This document shows, piece after piece, positions 9,624-19,049 of a stretch of DNA of 64,000 nucleotides. Each line of letters begins with the position of its first letter. Position 1 is the stretch's first letter. The stretch is from positions 248,001 to 312,000 of the forward strand of contig NZ_FNKZ01000003.1 in assembly GCF_900104255.1 (NCBI RefSeq), read 5' to 3'. The translations under genes and the position numbers were made by a program. Under the pieces are notes generated by a model. That model did not search any database. It worked only from the letters and a program-made list of their open reading frames with translations, and had not been told where the DNA came from. Source of the stretch: Pseudoxanthomonas sp. CF385 (GTDB taxonomy: Bacteria > Pseudomonadota > Gammaproteobacteria > Xanthomonadales > Xanthomonadaceae).

Positions 9624-10705
9624 CATGTCAGCCGCAACCCGCTGTCCGGGTCGAAGAAATGCGGCACGGCGTTCTCGACGGTCACCCGCAGCACATGGCC
9701 CGGTTCGGGTAGATGCTGCGGCGGCATGCGCGCGACCAGCGCATGGCCGGCGTAGGACAGATTGACGAACACCTCGTTGCCCACCGGCTCGATCAATTCG
9801 ACCTGCGCCTCGAACGCCGGCTTGCCGATGCCCGCCGGCTGCAGGTGTTCCGGACGCAGCCCCATCGCCACCCGCCGGCCGAGCCAGGCATCGGCGACCA
9901 CCGTCGAAGGCAGCGGCAGGGTTGCGCCGTCGTCGAGCACCAGGCGCAGGCCGTCTTCCTGCCGCAGCGTGCCCTGCACGATGTTCATCGCCGGGCTGCC
10001 CAGGAAGCCGGCGACGAACAGGTTCGCCGGCCGCTCGTACAGCGCCATCGGCGTATCGATCTGCTGGATCTCGCCGTCCTTCAACACCACGATGCGCTGG
10101 CCCAGCGTCATCGCCTCGACCTGGTCATGGGTCACATAGACCATCGTCGCGCCGAGCTGGCGATGCAGGCGGCCGATCTCGGTGCGCACGGAATGGCGCA
10201 GTTTGGCGTCGAGGTTGGACAACGGCTCGTCCAACAGGAACACGGAGGGCTCGCGCACCAGGGCGCGCCCCAACGCCACGCGCTGGCGTTGTCCGCCGGA
10301 CATCTCACGCGGCAGCTTGCCCAGCATGTGGGTCATGCCCAGCGTCTCGGCCGCGGCATTGACGCGGCGGTCGATGTCGGCGCGCGGCACGCCCCGCAAC
10401 TTCAGGCCGAACGCAAGGTTCTCCGCCACCGTCATGTGCGGGTACAGCGCATAGCTCTGGAACACCATCGCGATGTCGCGATCCTTGGGCGCCATGTCGT
10501 TGACCCGGCGACCGCCGATCAGCAGGTTGCCGTCGGTGATGTCCTCCAGGCCGGCAATCATCCGCAGCAGCGTGGACTTGCCGCAGCCGGACGGCCCCAC
10601 CAGCACCATGAGCTCGCCGTCGGCGATCTCGAAACTGGCCCCGTGCACGGCCACTTGGCCGTTGTCGTACACCTTGCGCACGCGGTCGAGTTGGACACTG
10701 GCCAT
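9623..10705 (-). CDS. ugpC: Sugar ABC importer ATP-binding protein (MalK/UgpC type)
   Basis: A 360-residue ATPase that powers a carbohydrate ABC importer at the inner membrane. Walker A GPSGCGKST is at residues 37-45, followed by the Q-loop MVFQSYALYPHMTV, the signature MSGGQRQRVALGRAL, Walker B VFLLDEPLSNLD and the H-loop YVTHDQVEAMTL. After residue 235 comes the C-terminal OB-type regulatory domain of MalK/UgpC proteins (MGLRPEHL, LIEPVGNEVFVNL). No permease is adjacent. The only matching permeases and binding protein lie at 19.0-22.0 kb, and both units carry the same operator, so this is probably the ATPase of that importer. MalK-type ATPases can also serve several importers. Confidence 0.92.
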   Translation of the reverse strand: MASVQLDRVRKVYDNGQVAVHGASFEIADGELMVLVGPSGCGKSTLLRMIAGLEDITDGNLLIGGRRVNDMAPKDRDIAMVFQSYALYPHMTVAENLAFGLKLRGVPRADIDRRVNAAAETLGMTHMLGKLPREMSGGQRQRVALGRALVREPSVFLLDEPLSNLDAKLRHSVRTEIGRLHRQLGATMVYVTHDQVEAMTLGQRIVVLKDGEIQQIDTPMALYERPANLFVAGFLGSPAMNIVQGTLRQEDGLRLVLDDGATLPLPSTVVADAWLGRRVAMGLRPEHLQPAGIGKPAFEAQVELIEPVGNEVFVNLSYAGHALVARMPPQHLPEPGHVLRVTVENAVPHFFDPDSGLRLT

Positions 10706-11137
10706 TACTGCTCCGGTCGGGCATCGCCCGTCTGCTGGGTTGCCGCCGCCGGGCCCCTCCCGGTCGCAGCCGCCGCCCTCGCAGGCGACGCGTTCGCTTC
10801 CCGTTCCGTGGGCGGGGAAGTTGCGCTATTCTGCCATGTAACCGTTTTCACAGCGCAAGCGGCCTCGGCGCCGATGTCCTGAAGTCCCCCCGTACGTCCA
10901 GCCGCCCATGCGTTCTCCTTCGCCCCGCACGTTCGCCCCCGCACCGGCGTATGCCGGAATCGCGCATACGTATACGCATGGCGCATACGCACGCGCCACG
11001 GCATCCCCGCGGCGCAGGTGCGCGCTATCATGCGCCGCCCACGCGACGTGGCCTCTCCACGGCAATACAGGATCGACCAGGCGAATGCAGCGGATCAGTT
11101 TCGGAAGCCACACTGCAGCGAACAGGATGTTTCCCGC
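10706..11137. other. Divergent intergenic region between the ABC ATPase gene and glk
   Basis: 432 bases without a convincing gene. It holds a LacI-type palindrome at 10837-10850 and, at about 10963-10990, an ordered stretch with two copies of CGCATACG and a related CGCATGG around TATA. The promoters of the ATPase gene (minus) and of glk (plus) must lie here. I see no clear -35/-10 pair for either. Confidence 0.6.
10837..10850. promoter_or_regulatory. LacI-family operator, site 1 (ABC ATPase / glk)
   Basis: TGTAACCGTTTTCA is a quasi-palindrome centred on CG and identical to the 14-mers at 24003 and 29937. It lies 132 bases upstream of the ATPase start and 288 bases upstream of glk, so it could control either or both. 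Confidence 0.75.
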
Positions 11138-12145
11138 ATGAGCCACGCTGATCGCGTCCTCCTCGCCGACATCGGCGGCACCAATGCGCGCTTCGCGCTG
11201 GCGGATCCGAATGCCGTCGTGCCGTTGCTCGACGACAGCGTGCGCGAGTTCGTGGTGGCCGATTTTCCGTCGCTCGCCGATGCCGCGCAGCACTACCTCG
11301 ACGAGACCGGCGCCACCGCGCAGAACGGTGTATTCGCCGTCGCCGGCCGCGTCGATGGCGATGAGGCCCGCATCACCAACCACCCGTGGGTCATCTCGGT
11401 GAACCGCACGCGCCAGGCGCTCGGTTTCCAGGGCCTGAAGCTGGTCAATGATTTCGCCGCGCAGGCGATGGCGGTGTCGCTGTTGACGCCGCGCGACGTG
11501 GTCGCCATCGGCGGTGCGCGCTGGGCGCCGGCACCGTTGTCGGTGCCGCGCACGTACGCCGTCATCGGTCCCGGCACCGGCCTGGGCGTGGCCGCGCTGG
11601 TGATCCGCGATGGCCGCGCGTATCCGCTGGAAACCGAAGGCGGACACGTCAGCTTCCCGCCCGGCACGCCGGAAGAAATCCGCATCCTCGAAATCCTGTC
11701 CGCGCAGTTCGGCCGCGTGTCGAACGAACGCCTGATCTGTGGCCCCGGCCTGGTCAATCTGTACCGCGCGCTCAGCGAGATCGCGGGCGAGGATCCGGGT
11801 GGTCCGCTGGAACCGAAGGACGTCACCGCGCGCGCCGCGGCCGGCGATCCGCGCTGCGTGCGCACGCTGGACGTGTTCTGCGCCGTATTCGGTGCGATCG
11901 CGGGCGACCTTGTGCTCACCACCGGCGCCTGGGACGGCGTGTTCCTCACCGGCGGACTGGTGCCCAAGCTGCTGCCTTCGCTGCAGCATTCCGGCTTCCG
12001 CCAGCGCTTCGAACACAAAGGCCGATTCTCGCCGGCGATGGGTCGCGTGCCCACGTTGGCGAACGTGCATCCGCGTCCCGGCCTGCTGGGTGCGGCGGCG
12101 TACGCGGTGGAACTGTTCGGCCCGGGACAACCCGCGCGCGCCTGA
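11138..12145 (+). CDS. glk: Glucokinase
   Basis: Glucokinase phosphorylates glucose with ATP to glucose 6-phosphate. The 335-residue protein starts with the phosphate loop LLADIGGTNARFAL (residues 8-21) and contains LKLVNDFAAQAMA with the catalytic Asp, GPGTGLGVAAL, the His-containing ETEGGHVSFPP and the C-terminal FLTGGLVPKL nucleotide loop. This is the bacterial Glk family (PF02685), not a ROK kinase. The ATG at 11138-11140 has AGGA ten bases upstream. It is followed on the same strand by edd and eda, so glucose released by the nearby glycosidases can enter the Entner-Doudoroff route. An operator lies in the upstream region. Confidence 0.93.
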   Translation: MSHADRVLLADIGGTNARFALADPNAVVPLLDDSVREFVVADFPSLADAAQHYLDETGATAQNGVFAVAGRVDGDEARITNHPWVISVNRTRQALGFQGLKLVNDFAAQAMAVSLLTPRDVVAIGGARWAPAPLSVPRTYAVIGPGTGLGVAALVIRDGRAYPLETEGGHVSFPPGTPEEIRILEILSAQFGRVSNERLICGPGLVNLYRALSEIAGEDPGGPLEPKDVTARAAAGDPRCVRTLDVFCAVFGAIAGDLVLTTGAWDGVFLTGGLVPKLLPSLQHSGFRQRFEHKGRFSPAMGRVPTLANVHPRPGLLGAAAYAVELFGPGQPARA

Positions 12146-12377
12146 GGTTTCGCGCATTTGCGCGCTGCATCGCAGCACGATGCCGCGGCGCGCACCAAGA
12201 CTGGTCTGGCTTTGGTCGCTTTCGCGCCTGCGTCAAAGGCGGTAGAAAGCAGCATGCCGTCGCCGTCTTCCTCCGTCCTGCCGCTCCGCACGTGGAGCCC
12301 CGGGTGCGGCGCGCTTCTCACGACCTTTTCCGCCACGCCATGCAGAATTCCCACGTCTGCAGCCTAGCCCTACGCCC

Positions 12378-14288
12378 ATGAGCCTGCACCCCCGCATCCA
12401 GGAAGTCACCGAACGCATCCGCCAGCGCAGCGCCCCGTTGCGCCGCGCCTATCTGGACGGCATCGACGCCGCGCACCGCGGAGGTCCGCAGCGCGAGCGC
12501 CTGAGCTGCGGCAACCTCGCACACGCGTTCGCCGCGTGCGGTCCGACCGACAAGGGTCGCCTGCGCGCGGATGCCACGCCCAACCTCGGCATCATCAACG
12601 CCTACAACGACATGCTGTCGGCGCACCAGCCGTTCGAGCATTACCCGGAAATCATCCGCCAGGTGGCGCGCGACCTCGGTGCCACCGCGCAGGTCGCCGG
12701 CGGCGTACCGGCGATGTGCGATGGCGTGACCCAGGGCCGTCCCGGCATGGAGCTCTCGCTGTTCTCGCGCGATGTGATCGCGCAGGCCACGGCGATCTCG
12801 CTCAGCCACGACATGTTCGATTCCGCGCTGTACCTGGGCGTCTGCGACAAGATCGTCCCCGGCCTGCTGATCGGCGCGCTGGCGTTCGGCCACCTACCGG
12901 CCGTGTTCGTCCCCGCCGGTCCGATGACGCCGGGCATTCCGAACAAGGAAAAAGCCGCTGTCCGCGAACGCTATGCGGCCGGCCAGGCGACGCGCGAGGA
13001 ACTGCTGGAGGCCGAAGCCGCGAGCTACCACGCCGCCGGCACCTGCACGTTCTACGGCACGGCGAATTCCAACCAGGTGCTGCTGGAAGCGATGGGCCTG
13101 CAACTGCCGGGCACCTCTTTCGTCAATCCCGACCAGCCTCTGCGCGACGTGCTGACGCGTGCGGCCGCGGACCGCGCCCTGCGCATCACGGCGCTGGGCG
13201 ATGACTATCGTCCGATCGGCCGCCTCATCGACGAGCGCGCCATCGTCAACGCGATGGCCGCGCTGATGGCCACCGGTGGTTCCACCAACCACACGATCCA
13301 CTGGATCGCCGTCGCGCGCTCGGCGGGCGTGGTGCTGACGTGGGACGACATGGATGTGATCGCCCAGACCGTGCCGCTGCTGGCGCGCGTGTATCCCAAC
13401 GGCGAAGCCGACGTGAACCGTTTCGCTGCCGCCGGCGGTACCCAGTTCGTGTTCCGCGAACTGCTCGATGCGGGCCTCATGCACGACCTGCCGACGATCG
13501 TGCCGGGCGGCATGCGCGCGTTCTGCGACGAGCCGCGCCTGCAGGACGGTGGCCTCGCCTACGCGCCGGGCATCGCCCAGAGCGCAGATGAAGACGTGGT
13601 GCGCCCGGTGGCACGCGCGTTCGAAGCGCAGGGCGGCCTGCGCCTGCTGCGCGGCAACCTCGGCCGCTCGCTGATCAAGACCTCGGCGGTGAAGCCGGAG
13701 TACCGTTTCATCGAAGCGCCCGCCGTCGTCGTCGACGATCCGCGCGCGCTCAACAAGCTGCACGCCGCCGGCGCGCTACCGCAGGATTTCGTCGCCGTCG
13801 TCCGCTACCAGGGACCGCGCGCCAACGGCATGCCGGAACTGCATTCGCTCGCGCCCTTGCTGGGCCTGCTGCAGAACCAGGGCCGCCGTGTCGCACTGGT
13901 CACCGACGGTCGCCTGTCCGGCGCCTCCGGCAAGATTCCCGCCGCCATCCACCTGACCCCGGAAGCCGCGCGGGGTGGCCCGCTCGCGAAGCTGCGCGAA
14001 GGCGACATCCTGCGCCTGGATGCCGAGGCCGGGACATTGGAAGCGCTCGTCGACGCCGACGAGTGGGCCGCGCGCGAACTGGCGCCCAACACCACGCCGG
14101 CCGGGCTCGACCTCGGTCGCAACCTGTTCGCCGTGAACCGCGATGTCGTCACCGCCGCCGATCGCGGCGGCATGTCCATCTCCTGCGGCCTGCCGTTCCA
14201 CGACGGCACCTGGGAGTACGACGCGGAATACGAACTCGGCGACACCGCGCTGGCGGCCGAAGCCCCGCACGAAGCCAAGGACGCCTGA
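12378..14288 (+). CDS. edd: Phosphogluconate dehydratase (Entner-Doudoroff)
   Basis: Edd dehydrates 6-phosphogluconate to 2-keto-3-deoxy-6-phosphogluconate (KDPG). At 636 residues it is longer than IlvD-type dehydratases, as expected for Edd. Iron-sulfur-cluster regions are visible at [18 protein letters not shown] (Cys114), [11 protein letters not shown] (Cys156) and [15 protein letters not shown] (Cys223). [15 protein letters not shown] and [13 protein letters not shown] are also family hallmarks. The start at 12378 gives the usual [14 protein letters not shown] terminus; the ribosome-binding site is weak. The 232-base gap after glk holds no recognisable gene. It precedes eda by 31 bases, and the two are clearly one unit. 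Confidence 0.96.
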   Translation: MSLHPRIQEVTERIRQRSAPLRRAYLDGIDAAHRGGPQRERLSCGNLAHAFAACGPTDKGRLRADATPNLGIINAYNDMLSAHQPFEHYPEIIRQVARDLGATAQVAGGVPAMCDGVTQGRPGMELSLFSRDVIAQATAISLSHDMFDSALYLGVCDKIVPGLLIGALAFGHLPAVFVPAGPMTPGIPNKEKAAVRERYAAGQATREELLEAEAASYHAAGTCTFYGTANSNQVLLEAMGLQLPGTSFVNPDQPLRDVLTRAAADRALRITALGDDYRPIGRLIDERAIVNAMAALMATGGSTNHTIHWIAVARSAGVVLTWDDMDVIAQTVPLLARVYPNGEADVNRFAAAGGTQFVFRELLDAGLMHDLPTIVPGGMRAFCDEPRLQDGGLAYAPGIAQSADEDVVRPVARAFEAQGGLRLLRGNLGRSLIKTSAVKPEYRFIEAPAVVVDDPRALNKLHAAGALPQDFVAVVRYQGPRANGMPELHSLAPLLGLLQNQGRRVALVTDGRLSGASGKIPAAIHLTPEAARGGPLAKLREGDILRLDAEAGTLEALVDADEWAARELAPNTTPAGLDLGRNLFAVNRDVVTAADRGGMSISCGLPFHDGTWEYDAEYELGDTALAAEAPHEAKDA

Positions 14289-14319
14289 GCGTCGTCATCC
14301 TCCACCGACTGCACACACC

Positions 14320-14976
14320 ATGACCATCGAAGCCCGCCAGCAGAAAGCCGCCACCCTCCTCCACGCCGCCGGCATCCTGCCGGTCGTCACCGTGCACACG
14401 CTGGATGAAGCACGTCGCGTGTCGGAGGCGCTGCTCAAGGGCGGCCTGCCAGCGATCGAACTGACGCTGCGCACGCCGGTGGCGATGGAGGCGTTGGCGA
14501 TGCTGAAGAAGGAACTGCCGGACATCGTGATCGGCGCCGGCACGGTGCTGACCACGGAGCAGATGAAGCAATCCATCGATGCCGGTGCCGACTTCCTGGT
14601 CACGCCCGGTACGCCGCCGGCGCTGGCCGACGCACTGGCCGCCGCCGACATTCCGGTGGTGCCCGGCGCCGCCACACCGACCGAATTGCTGGCGTTGATG
14701 GCGCGCGGTTTCCGCGTCTGCAAGCTGTTTCCCGCCACCGCCGTCGGCGGCCTGGCCATGCTCAAGGGCCTGGCCGGTCCGCTGTCGGAGTTGAAGATCT
14801 GCCCCACCGGCGGCATCACCGAAGACACCGCGGCCGACTACCTGTCGCAGCCGAACGTGGTCTGCATCGGCGGTTCGTGGATGGTGCCGAAGGGCTGGCT
14901 GGACAACGGCGAGTGGGACAAGGTCACCGCCAGTTCGGCCAAGGCCGCCGCTATCGTCAAGGGCGTGCGCGGCTGA
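14320..14976 (+). CDS. eda: KDPG/KHG aldolase
   Basis: Eda cleaves KDPG to pyruvate and glyceraldehyde 3-phosphate, finishing the Entner-Doudoroff pathway. The 218-residue class I aldolase has the catalytic Glu and Arg in AIELTLRTP (Glu47, Arg51), the GAGTVLT turn, VTPGTPPAL, and the Schiff-base lysine in [10 protein letters not shown] (Lys135). [10 protein letters not shown] and GGSWMVPK close the phosphate site. The ATG at 14320-14322 begins 31 bases after the edd stop. The open frame further upstream overlaps edd and is not used. Its stop is one base away from the stop of a convergent membrane-protein gene. Confidence 0.96.
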   Translation: MTIEARQQKAATLLHAAGILPVVTVHTLDEARRVSEALLKGGLPAIELTLRTPVAMEALAMLKKELPDIVIGAGTVLTTEQMKQSIDAGADFLVTPGTPPALADALAAADIPVVPGAATPTELLALMARGFRVCKLFPATAVGGLAMLKGLAGPLSELKICPTGGITEDTAADYLSQPNVVCIGGSWMVPKGWLDNGEWDKVTASSAKAAAIVKGVRG

Positions 14977-14977
14977 G

Positions 14978-15649
14978 TCAGTCGACGGATGACAACCGGG
15001 CGGCGACACGTTTTCGTCGCCATCCGATTGCCAGCACGGCATACCAGCCAACCATCAGCAGGCCGAGCCACCATTCGAAGACGTTCTCCCAACGATCCTT
15101 CGCCGATGCGTCCGCAACGACCAGCCCCGCCACGACGTTCGCGATGCCCAGGCCCAGCATCGCGGCGGCGATCCACGACATCCACGTGATGACACGGGTC
15201 GGCAACGCATCCGTCCGCGACGCGCGACGCATCAACGCCAGCTGCGCTAGATAGCCGAAGCCGAAATAGACCACCACGCCGTAGCGGCGAAGGAAGCGGT
15301 AGGTCTCGCCCTCGATGCCGAGGAAGGTCGCGTAGACCGCGAGCGCGGTGGCCGAGACCACGCCCAACACGACCATCCCGTGGCCGCCGCGCAACCAACG
15401 GTGCGCCAGCAGCCAGACCAGCGCATGCAGCACCGCGCAAGGCATCACCATCAACCGGAAGAGATGGTTTCCCACGCCATGGCGTGCCGCCCGGCTGATC
15501 GAGACGCAGCCTTCCAGGTACGGCACGCAGGCCGGCACATGCCCCGCCTGGATCGACAGCAGATAAGCCGCATGCGCCGCGACCAGGAACAGCAGCGCGA
15601 TCAGCAACGGCAGCGGCCAGAGCGGGATGCGGGCGTCATCGGCAGGCAT
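14978..15649 (-). CDS. Conserved hypothetical membrane protein, about six helices
   Basis: 223 residues with hydrophobic helices at about 12-33, 65-85, 92-115, 123-140, 155-180 and 190-210. Features are the periplasmic-looking loop HVPACVPYLEGCVSISRA with two Cys, then ENVFEWWLGLLMVGWYAVL near the end. The general layout recalls the Frag1/DRAM/Sfk1 type of six-helix proteins, but I cannot confirm this. The chosen ATG at 15647-15649 begins MPADDARIPLW; a longer frame exists but has no better start. It converges on eda, with one base between the stop codons. Its role in the sugar block, if any, is unknown. Confidence 0.65.
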   Translation of the reverse strand: MPADDARIPLWPLPLLIALLFLVAAHAAYLLSIQAGHVPACVPYLEGCVSISRAARHGVGNHLFRLMVMPCAVLHALVWLLAHRWLRGGHGMVVLGVVSATALAVYATFLGIEGETYRFLRRYGVVVYFGFGYLAQLALMRRASRTDALPTRVITWMSWIAAAMLGLGIANVVAGLVVADASAKDRWENVFEWWLGLLMVGWYAVLAIGWRRKRVAARLSSVD

Positions 15650-15703
15650 GGCGGCGACGCGGAGGGACGGTGCCCGGCAATGTACTCCCTCCAGCGACAC
15701 GAC

Positions 15704-15779
15704 GTAGAGCCGAGCCTGCTCGGCTCGATCAGGTCGAGCATGCATCGGCATCGGAGCCGCGGAGCAAGCTCCGCTCTAC
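15704..15779. repeat. Inverted pair of GTAG-type REP stem-loops
   Basis: The left unit at 15704-15726 reads GTAG followed by a near-perfect GAGCCGAGC / GCTCGGCTC hairpin. The right unit at 15754-15779 is in opposite orientation and on its own strand reads GTAGAGCGGAGC TT GCTCCGC. This fits the SMAG-like REP elements of Stenotrophomonas and Xanthomonas, named for the GTAG head. The pair sits between the membrane-protein start and the stop of the discoidin-enzyme gene and may also end that operon's transcript. Confidence 0.8.
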
Positions 15780-15786
15780 CAAGCGC

Positions 15787-18700
15787 TCAGCGTGTGCGGA
15801 TGCTGACCTTCGCCGGCAGCGTCGTGATACGCAGCTCGCCGTTCGTCCATTGCGCGGGCTTGCCGTTGATGCGGGTTTCGCCCGGCTCGCCTGCATAGGG
15901 CCACGGCAGCACCAGGCCACCGGCGGGGAGCGTCATGCCTGCCTTCACGTCCAACTGGAGTCGTCCGTCGGCGTTGCGCAGCTGGTAACCCAGCACGCCA
16001 TTGGGCGTGCGCAGCCCGTCGATCGCGATGCCCTGGCCATCGAGCCACGCCGCCGGCACGCCGGCCGCCAACACCAGGCTGTCGTCGACCTCACGGGTGT
16101 ACGCGAACATGTCCAGCGCCGAGCGCACGAAATCCGAGGCGACCCAGGCGTGCGGAAGATCGCCGACGAAGAACGGCTTGCGCGGCGTGCGCGACACGAC
16201 CTCCGCCCACTGGTTCCAGGGCTGCGGTGCGCGATCCTTGAAGAAGAAGTCCAGCACTTCCCATGCCCGTTCGCGCCAGCCCAGCCGCACGAACGCGGCG
16301 ACGTTGCGCCACTCGTACGGCGTGTAGTCCTTCCACTCGCGCTGACCGTCGCGGCGCTGCACGAATTCGCGCCAGTAGCGCTGGAAGGTGTTGTCCAGCA
16401 GATGGGCCGGCAGCTTGCCCTGCTCGCCGCCCGGCGCGAGCGCGATGGTGGTCGAAGTCGGATCGAAATCGCCGATCTCGGCCGCACCGGGGAGGTAGTC
16501 GATCTTGTTGCGCTCGGTCGCCGCACGCAGTGAGGCATAGAGGTCATCGCGGAACTGGTCGCGCGAGGCCGCCATGCGCTTCGCCTCGCCCACCTCGCCC
16601 AACGCCTCGGCCACCTCGACGGCATCCTTGTAGCCGCGCAGCGCCCAGAAGTTGTCCCAGTACGAATGCATCGGCTTGGCCGAGTAGCCTTCGTGGCTGA
16701 TCGAGGCCGGCATCATCCCGTAGAACGCCGCGTTGACGGCGCGGTTGGCCTCGGTGCGCTCACTGAGGCGGAGTTCTTCCATGTAGGCGAACGCGCCCTG
16801 CACGTGCGGCCACATCGCCCGCAGGAAAGCCTTGTCGCCGGTGTAGCGGTAGTACTCGGCGATGTTGAAGATCAGCTCGCCGTGGCTGTCGTTCTCCGGC
16901 ACGGGATCGCTGCCGCGATCGTCCACGCAGCACGGCACCTTGCCGTTCTTGAACTGGTACGGCGCGTACCACTCGACGTACTCCTTCACCACTTCCGGGC
17001 GCCCCAGGCGCAGCAGGCCTTCGGAAATCATGGCGCCGTCGCGGATCCAGCTGCGCGAGTACGAGCGCGTGCCGGGCTGCAGGCGCGGCCCGATCCGCGA
17101 GATCAGCATGTGCGCCAGCGCAGTGCGCAGCGTATCGGCGACAGGCTGACCTGCGGCCGGCACTTGCAGCTTCATTTCGTCCAACCTGCTGCGCCAATAT
17201 GCGGACACAGCTGCCTGCTCTTCCTCCATGGTCACCGGCGGCGGGGCTGGCGGCCCGGCCGGCTTCACTCCGTCGTCGGTGAGCATCGACGTCCAGCCGA
17301 TTTCCCTACTTTCTCCGGGACGCAATCTCACACGCAAGACACTTGCACCGGACGCCATTCCAGTGGAATCGACCACACTGTCACTGACTTCTCCCCCCTG
17401 CAACGGCACGCCCGCGTCATAAGGACGCGCCATGTAGGCGCGCCAGTCGACCGTATTAAGTCGCCCCACAACCTCACCAGAATCCAGGCTGCTGGCAAGC
17501 GAGGAGGTCGGCACGAAGCGTAGCTGCACAGCACGATCGCCGTTGATGGAGATACTGCTTTCACGCATCTTCAACGCGCTGATCGCGCTGAATCCACCTG
17601 GGGTATTGAGAAATTGTGCTGGCGGGTTTACCTGCCAAGGCCGGATCGCCAGGACAATCGCATAGTCGCGCTCCTGGCCAGACGTGTTGGTGAGTACGTA
17701 CCGCGCCAGCAAGCGCGAACGCTCGACTTTCCCCTCAACGAAAGCCGTCGTCTTCAGAGAAAATTGAGGATGGGTCCAGGTTACCGATGGAATCGGCAGG
17801 TAGTCATCCTGCAATGATTGCTTGGCGTTGACGTCAGCCCATGAGATCAACTCCCCATCGCTGACCACAAAGGGTTCGATACTGGCGCCCCCTTTGTACA
17901 ACTCGATGGCGCCGTCCTCGCCGATCAGGCCCTGTTCTCGTCCGCCATCCAGGCCGACGATGGTCCAGTACGGCTGCTCGCCACTGAATCCGCGCGGGAA
18001 CCAGCCCTTCGGCGCGTCGGCGGCCATCGCCTTGATCAGATCGTTGGGATGCGCGGCGAAGGCCAGCGGCCTGACCTCCAGCCCGGCGAGCGCGAACGAC
18101 GTGCCCGGACCATCACCAACGGACAGGCGGATGTAGCGCGCTTCGGATTCCGGCAGCGCCAGGTAGTCGCGTTCGCCATTGCCGTCCACCACCGTGCGGA
18201 CATCGCGCCAGCGCGCGCCATCGTCCGAGACCTGCACGAGATAGTCGGACGCGTGTTGGCCCGCCTTCCAGTCGAGCACCAAACCACCGAACTCACGCAC
18301 CTTGCCCAAGTCCAGCGTCAGCTGCGGATCCTTGTCGCCATGCAGGTCCGCGGACCAGGCGGTATCGGATTTCCCGTCCACTGCCATTGCAGCCGGACCG
18401 GCGGGGAACGCGACATTGGCGCTCGCCCTGCCCGTCAGCGGCGCGCCGTCATCGACGGGCAGCGGCTGGAACGTCAGCTGGTCGAAGCAGACCGAGCCCT
18501 TGCCGCCGACGTTGTTGTAGATCGTGTATTCCAGCCTGACGCTCTTGCGCAGCACGCGGTCCGGATCCGGGCCCCAGGCCTTGTCGATGTGGCGCGTCTT
18601 GTAGCGCACCGGCGTCCAGTCGCTCGGGAAATCGTACTTCGGCCGGTTGACCCACCATACGTTGTCGCCGCTGGCGTCGATGACCTTGAACTGAAGGTCA

Positions 18701-19008
18701 TTGCGCGGCGAATCGCCACGGAGCTGGAAACCGAACTGGTAGTTCTGCGGATACTCGAGCACCAGATCGCGCTGGATGCCCGCATGACCCGACACGCCGT
18801 TGAAGTCGTAGTCCAGGCACATCGCCTTGCCATCCACGCCCTCGACCGGGCGCAGGGCGCCGCTGACCTGATTGGACGTGACCACGCGCCACGTGGACGC
18901 GTCATCGAACGCATCCAGCACGCGCACGGGATTGGCGGCGTGGGCACCGGCGCAGACCGCCGGAAGCAATACCCACCCGGCCGTCAGGCGGGCGAAAGTC
19001 GACACCAT
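15787..19008 (-). CDS. Secreted discoidin-domain six-hairpin glycosidase-like enzyme, substrate unknown
   Basis: 1073 residues. A signal peptide (cleavage near AHA-A, residue 24) is followed by a beta-rich N-terminal module (to about 190) and an F5/8-type C (discoidin) carbohydrate-binding domain at about 195-300 (TAWSADL..KDPQLTLDLGKV..GLVLDWKAG). A beta-sandwich and an alpha/alpha six-hairpin catalytic-like region (about 610-1000) follow, with YSRSWIRDGAMISEGLLRLG, CCVDDRGSDPVPENDSHGE and PHAWVASDFVRSALDMF. The helical-barrel layout is shared by several exo- and endo-glycosidase families. I cannot name the family or the catalytic acids. It is the last gene of the GH144-ABC operon, 41 bases after the permease gene. 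The ATG 19006-19008 has GGAG eight bases upstream. Base composition dips in the middle of the gene (about 17,170-17,900). Confidence 0.75.
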   Translation of the reverse strand: MVSTFARLTAGWVLLPAVCAGAHAANPVRVLDAFDDASTWRVVTSNQVSGALRPVEGVDGKAMCLDYDFNGVSGHAGIQRDLVLEYPQNYQFGFQLRGDSPRNDLQFKVIDASGDNVWWVNRPKYDFPSDWTPVRYKTRHIDKAWGPDPDRVLRKSVRLEYTIYNNVGGKGSVCFDQLTFQPLPVDDGAPLTGRASANVAFPAGPAAMAVDGKSDTAWSADLHGDKDPQLTLDLGKVREFGGLVLDWKAGQHASDYLVQVSDDGARWRDVRTVVDGNGERDYLALPESEARYIRLSVGDGPGTSFALAGLEVRPLAFAAHPNDLIKAMAADAPKGWFPRGFSGEQPYWTIVGLDGGREQGLIGEDGAIELYKGGASIEPFVVSDGELISWADVNAKQSLQDDYLPIPSVTWTHPQFSLKTTAFVEGKVERSRLLARYVLTNTSGQERDYAIVLAIRPWQVNPPAQFLNTPGGFSAISALKMRESSISINGDRAVQLRFVPTSSLASSLDSGEVVGRLNTVDWRAYMARPYDAGVPLQGGEVSDSVVDSTGMASGASVLRVRLRPGESREIGWTSMLTDDGVKPAGPPAPPPVTMEEEQAAVSAYWRSRLDEMKLQVPAAGQPVADTLRTALAHMLISRIGPRLQPGTRSYSRSWIRDGAMISEGLLRLGRPEVVKEYVEWYAPYQFKNGKVPCCVDDRGSDPVPENDSHGELIFNIAEYYRYTGDKAFLRAMWPHVQGAFAYMEELRLSERTEANRAVNAAFYGMMPASISHEGYSAKPMHSYWDNFWALRGYKDAVEVAEALGEVGEAKRMAASRDQFRDDLYASLRAATERNKIDYLPGAAEIGDFDPTSTTIALAPGGEQGKLPAHLLDNTFQRYWREFVQRRDGQREWKDYTPYEWRNVAAFVRLGWRERAWEVLDFFFKDRAPQPWNQWAEVVSRTPRKPFFVGDLPHAWVASDFVRSALDMFAYTREVDDSLVLAAGVPAAWLDGQGIAIDGLRTPNGVLGYQLRNADGRLQLDVKAGMTLPAGGLVLPWPYAGEPGETRINGKPAQWTNGELRITTLPAKVSIRTR

Positions 19009-19049
19009 GTTGTCATCTCCGTCAGACACGGGCGGCAGGCGTGGCGGGC

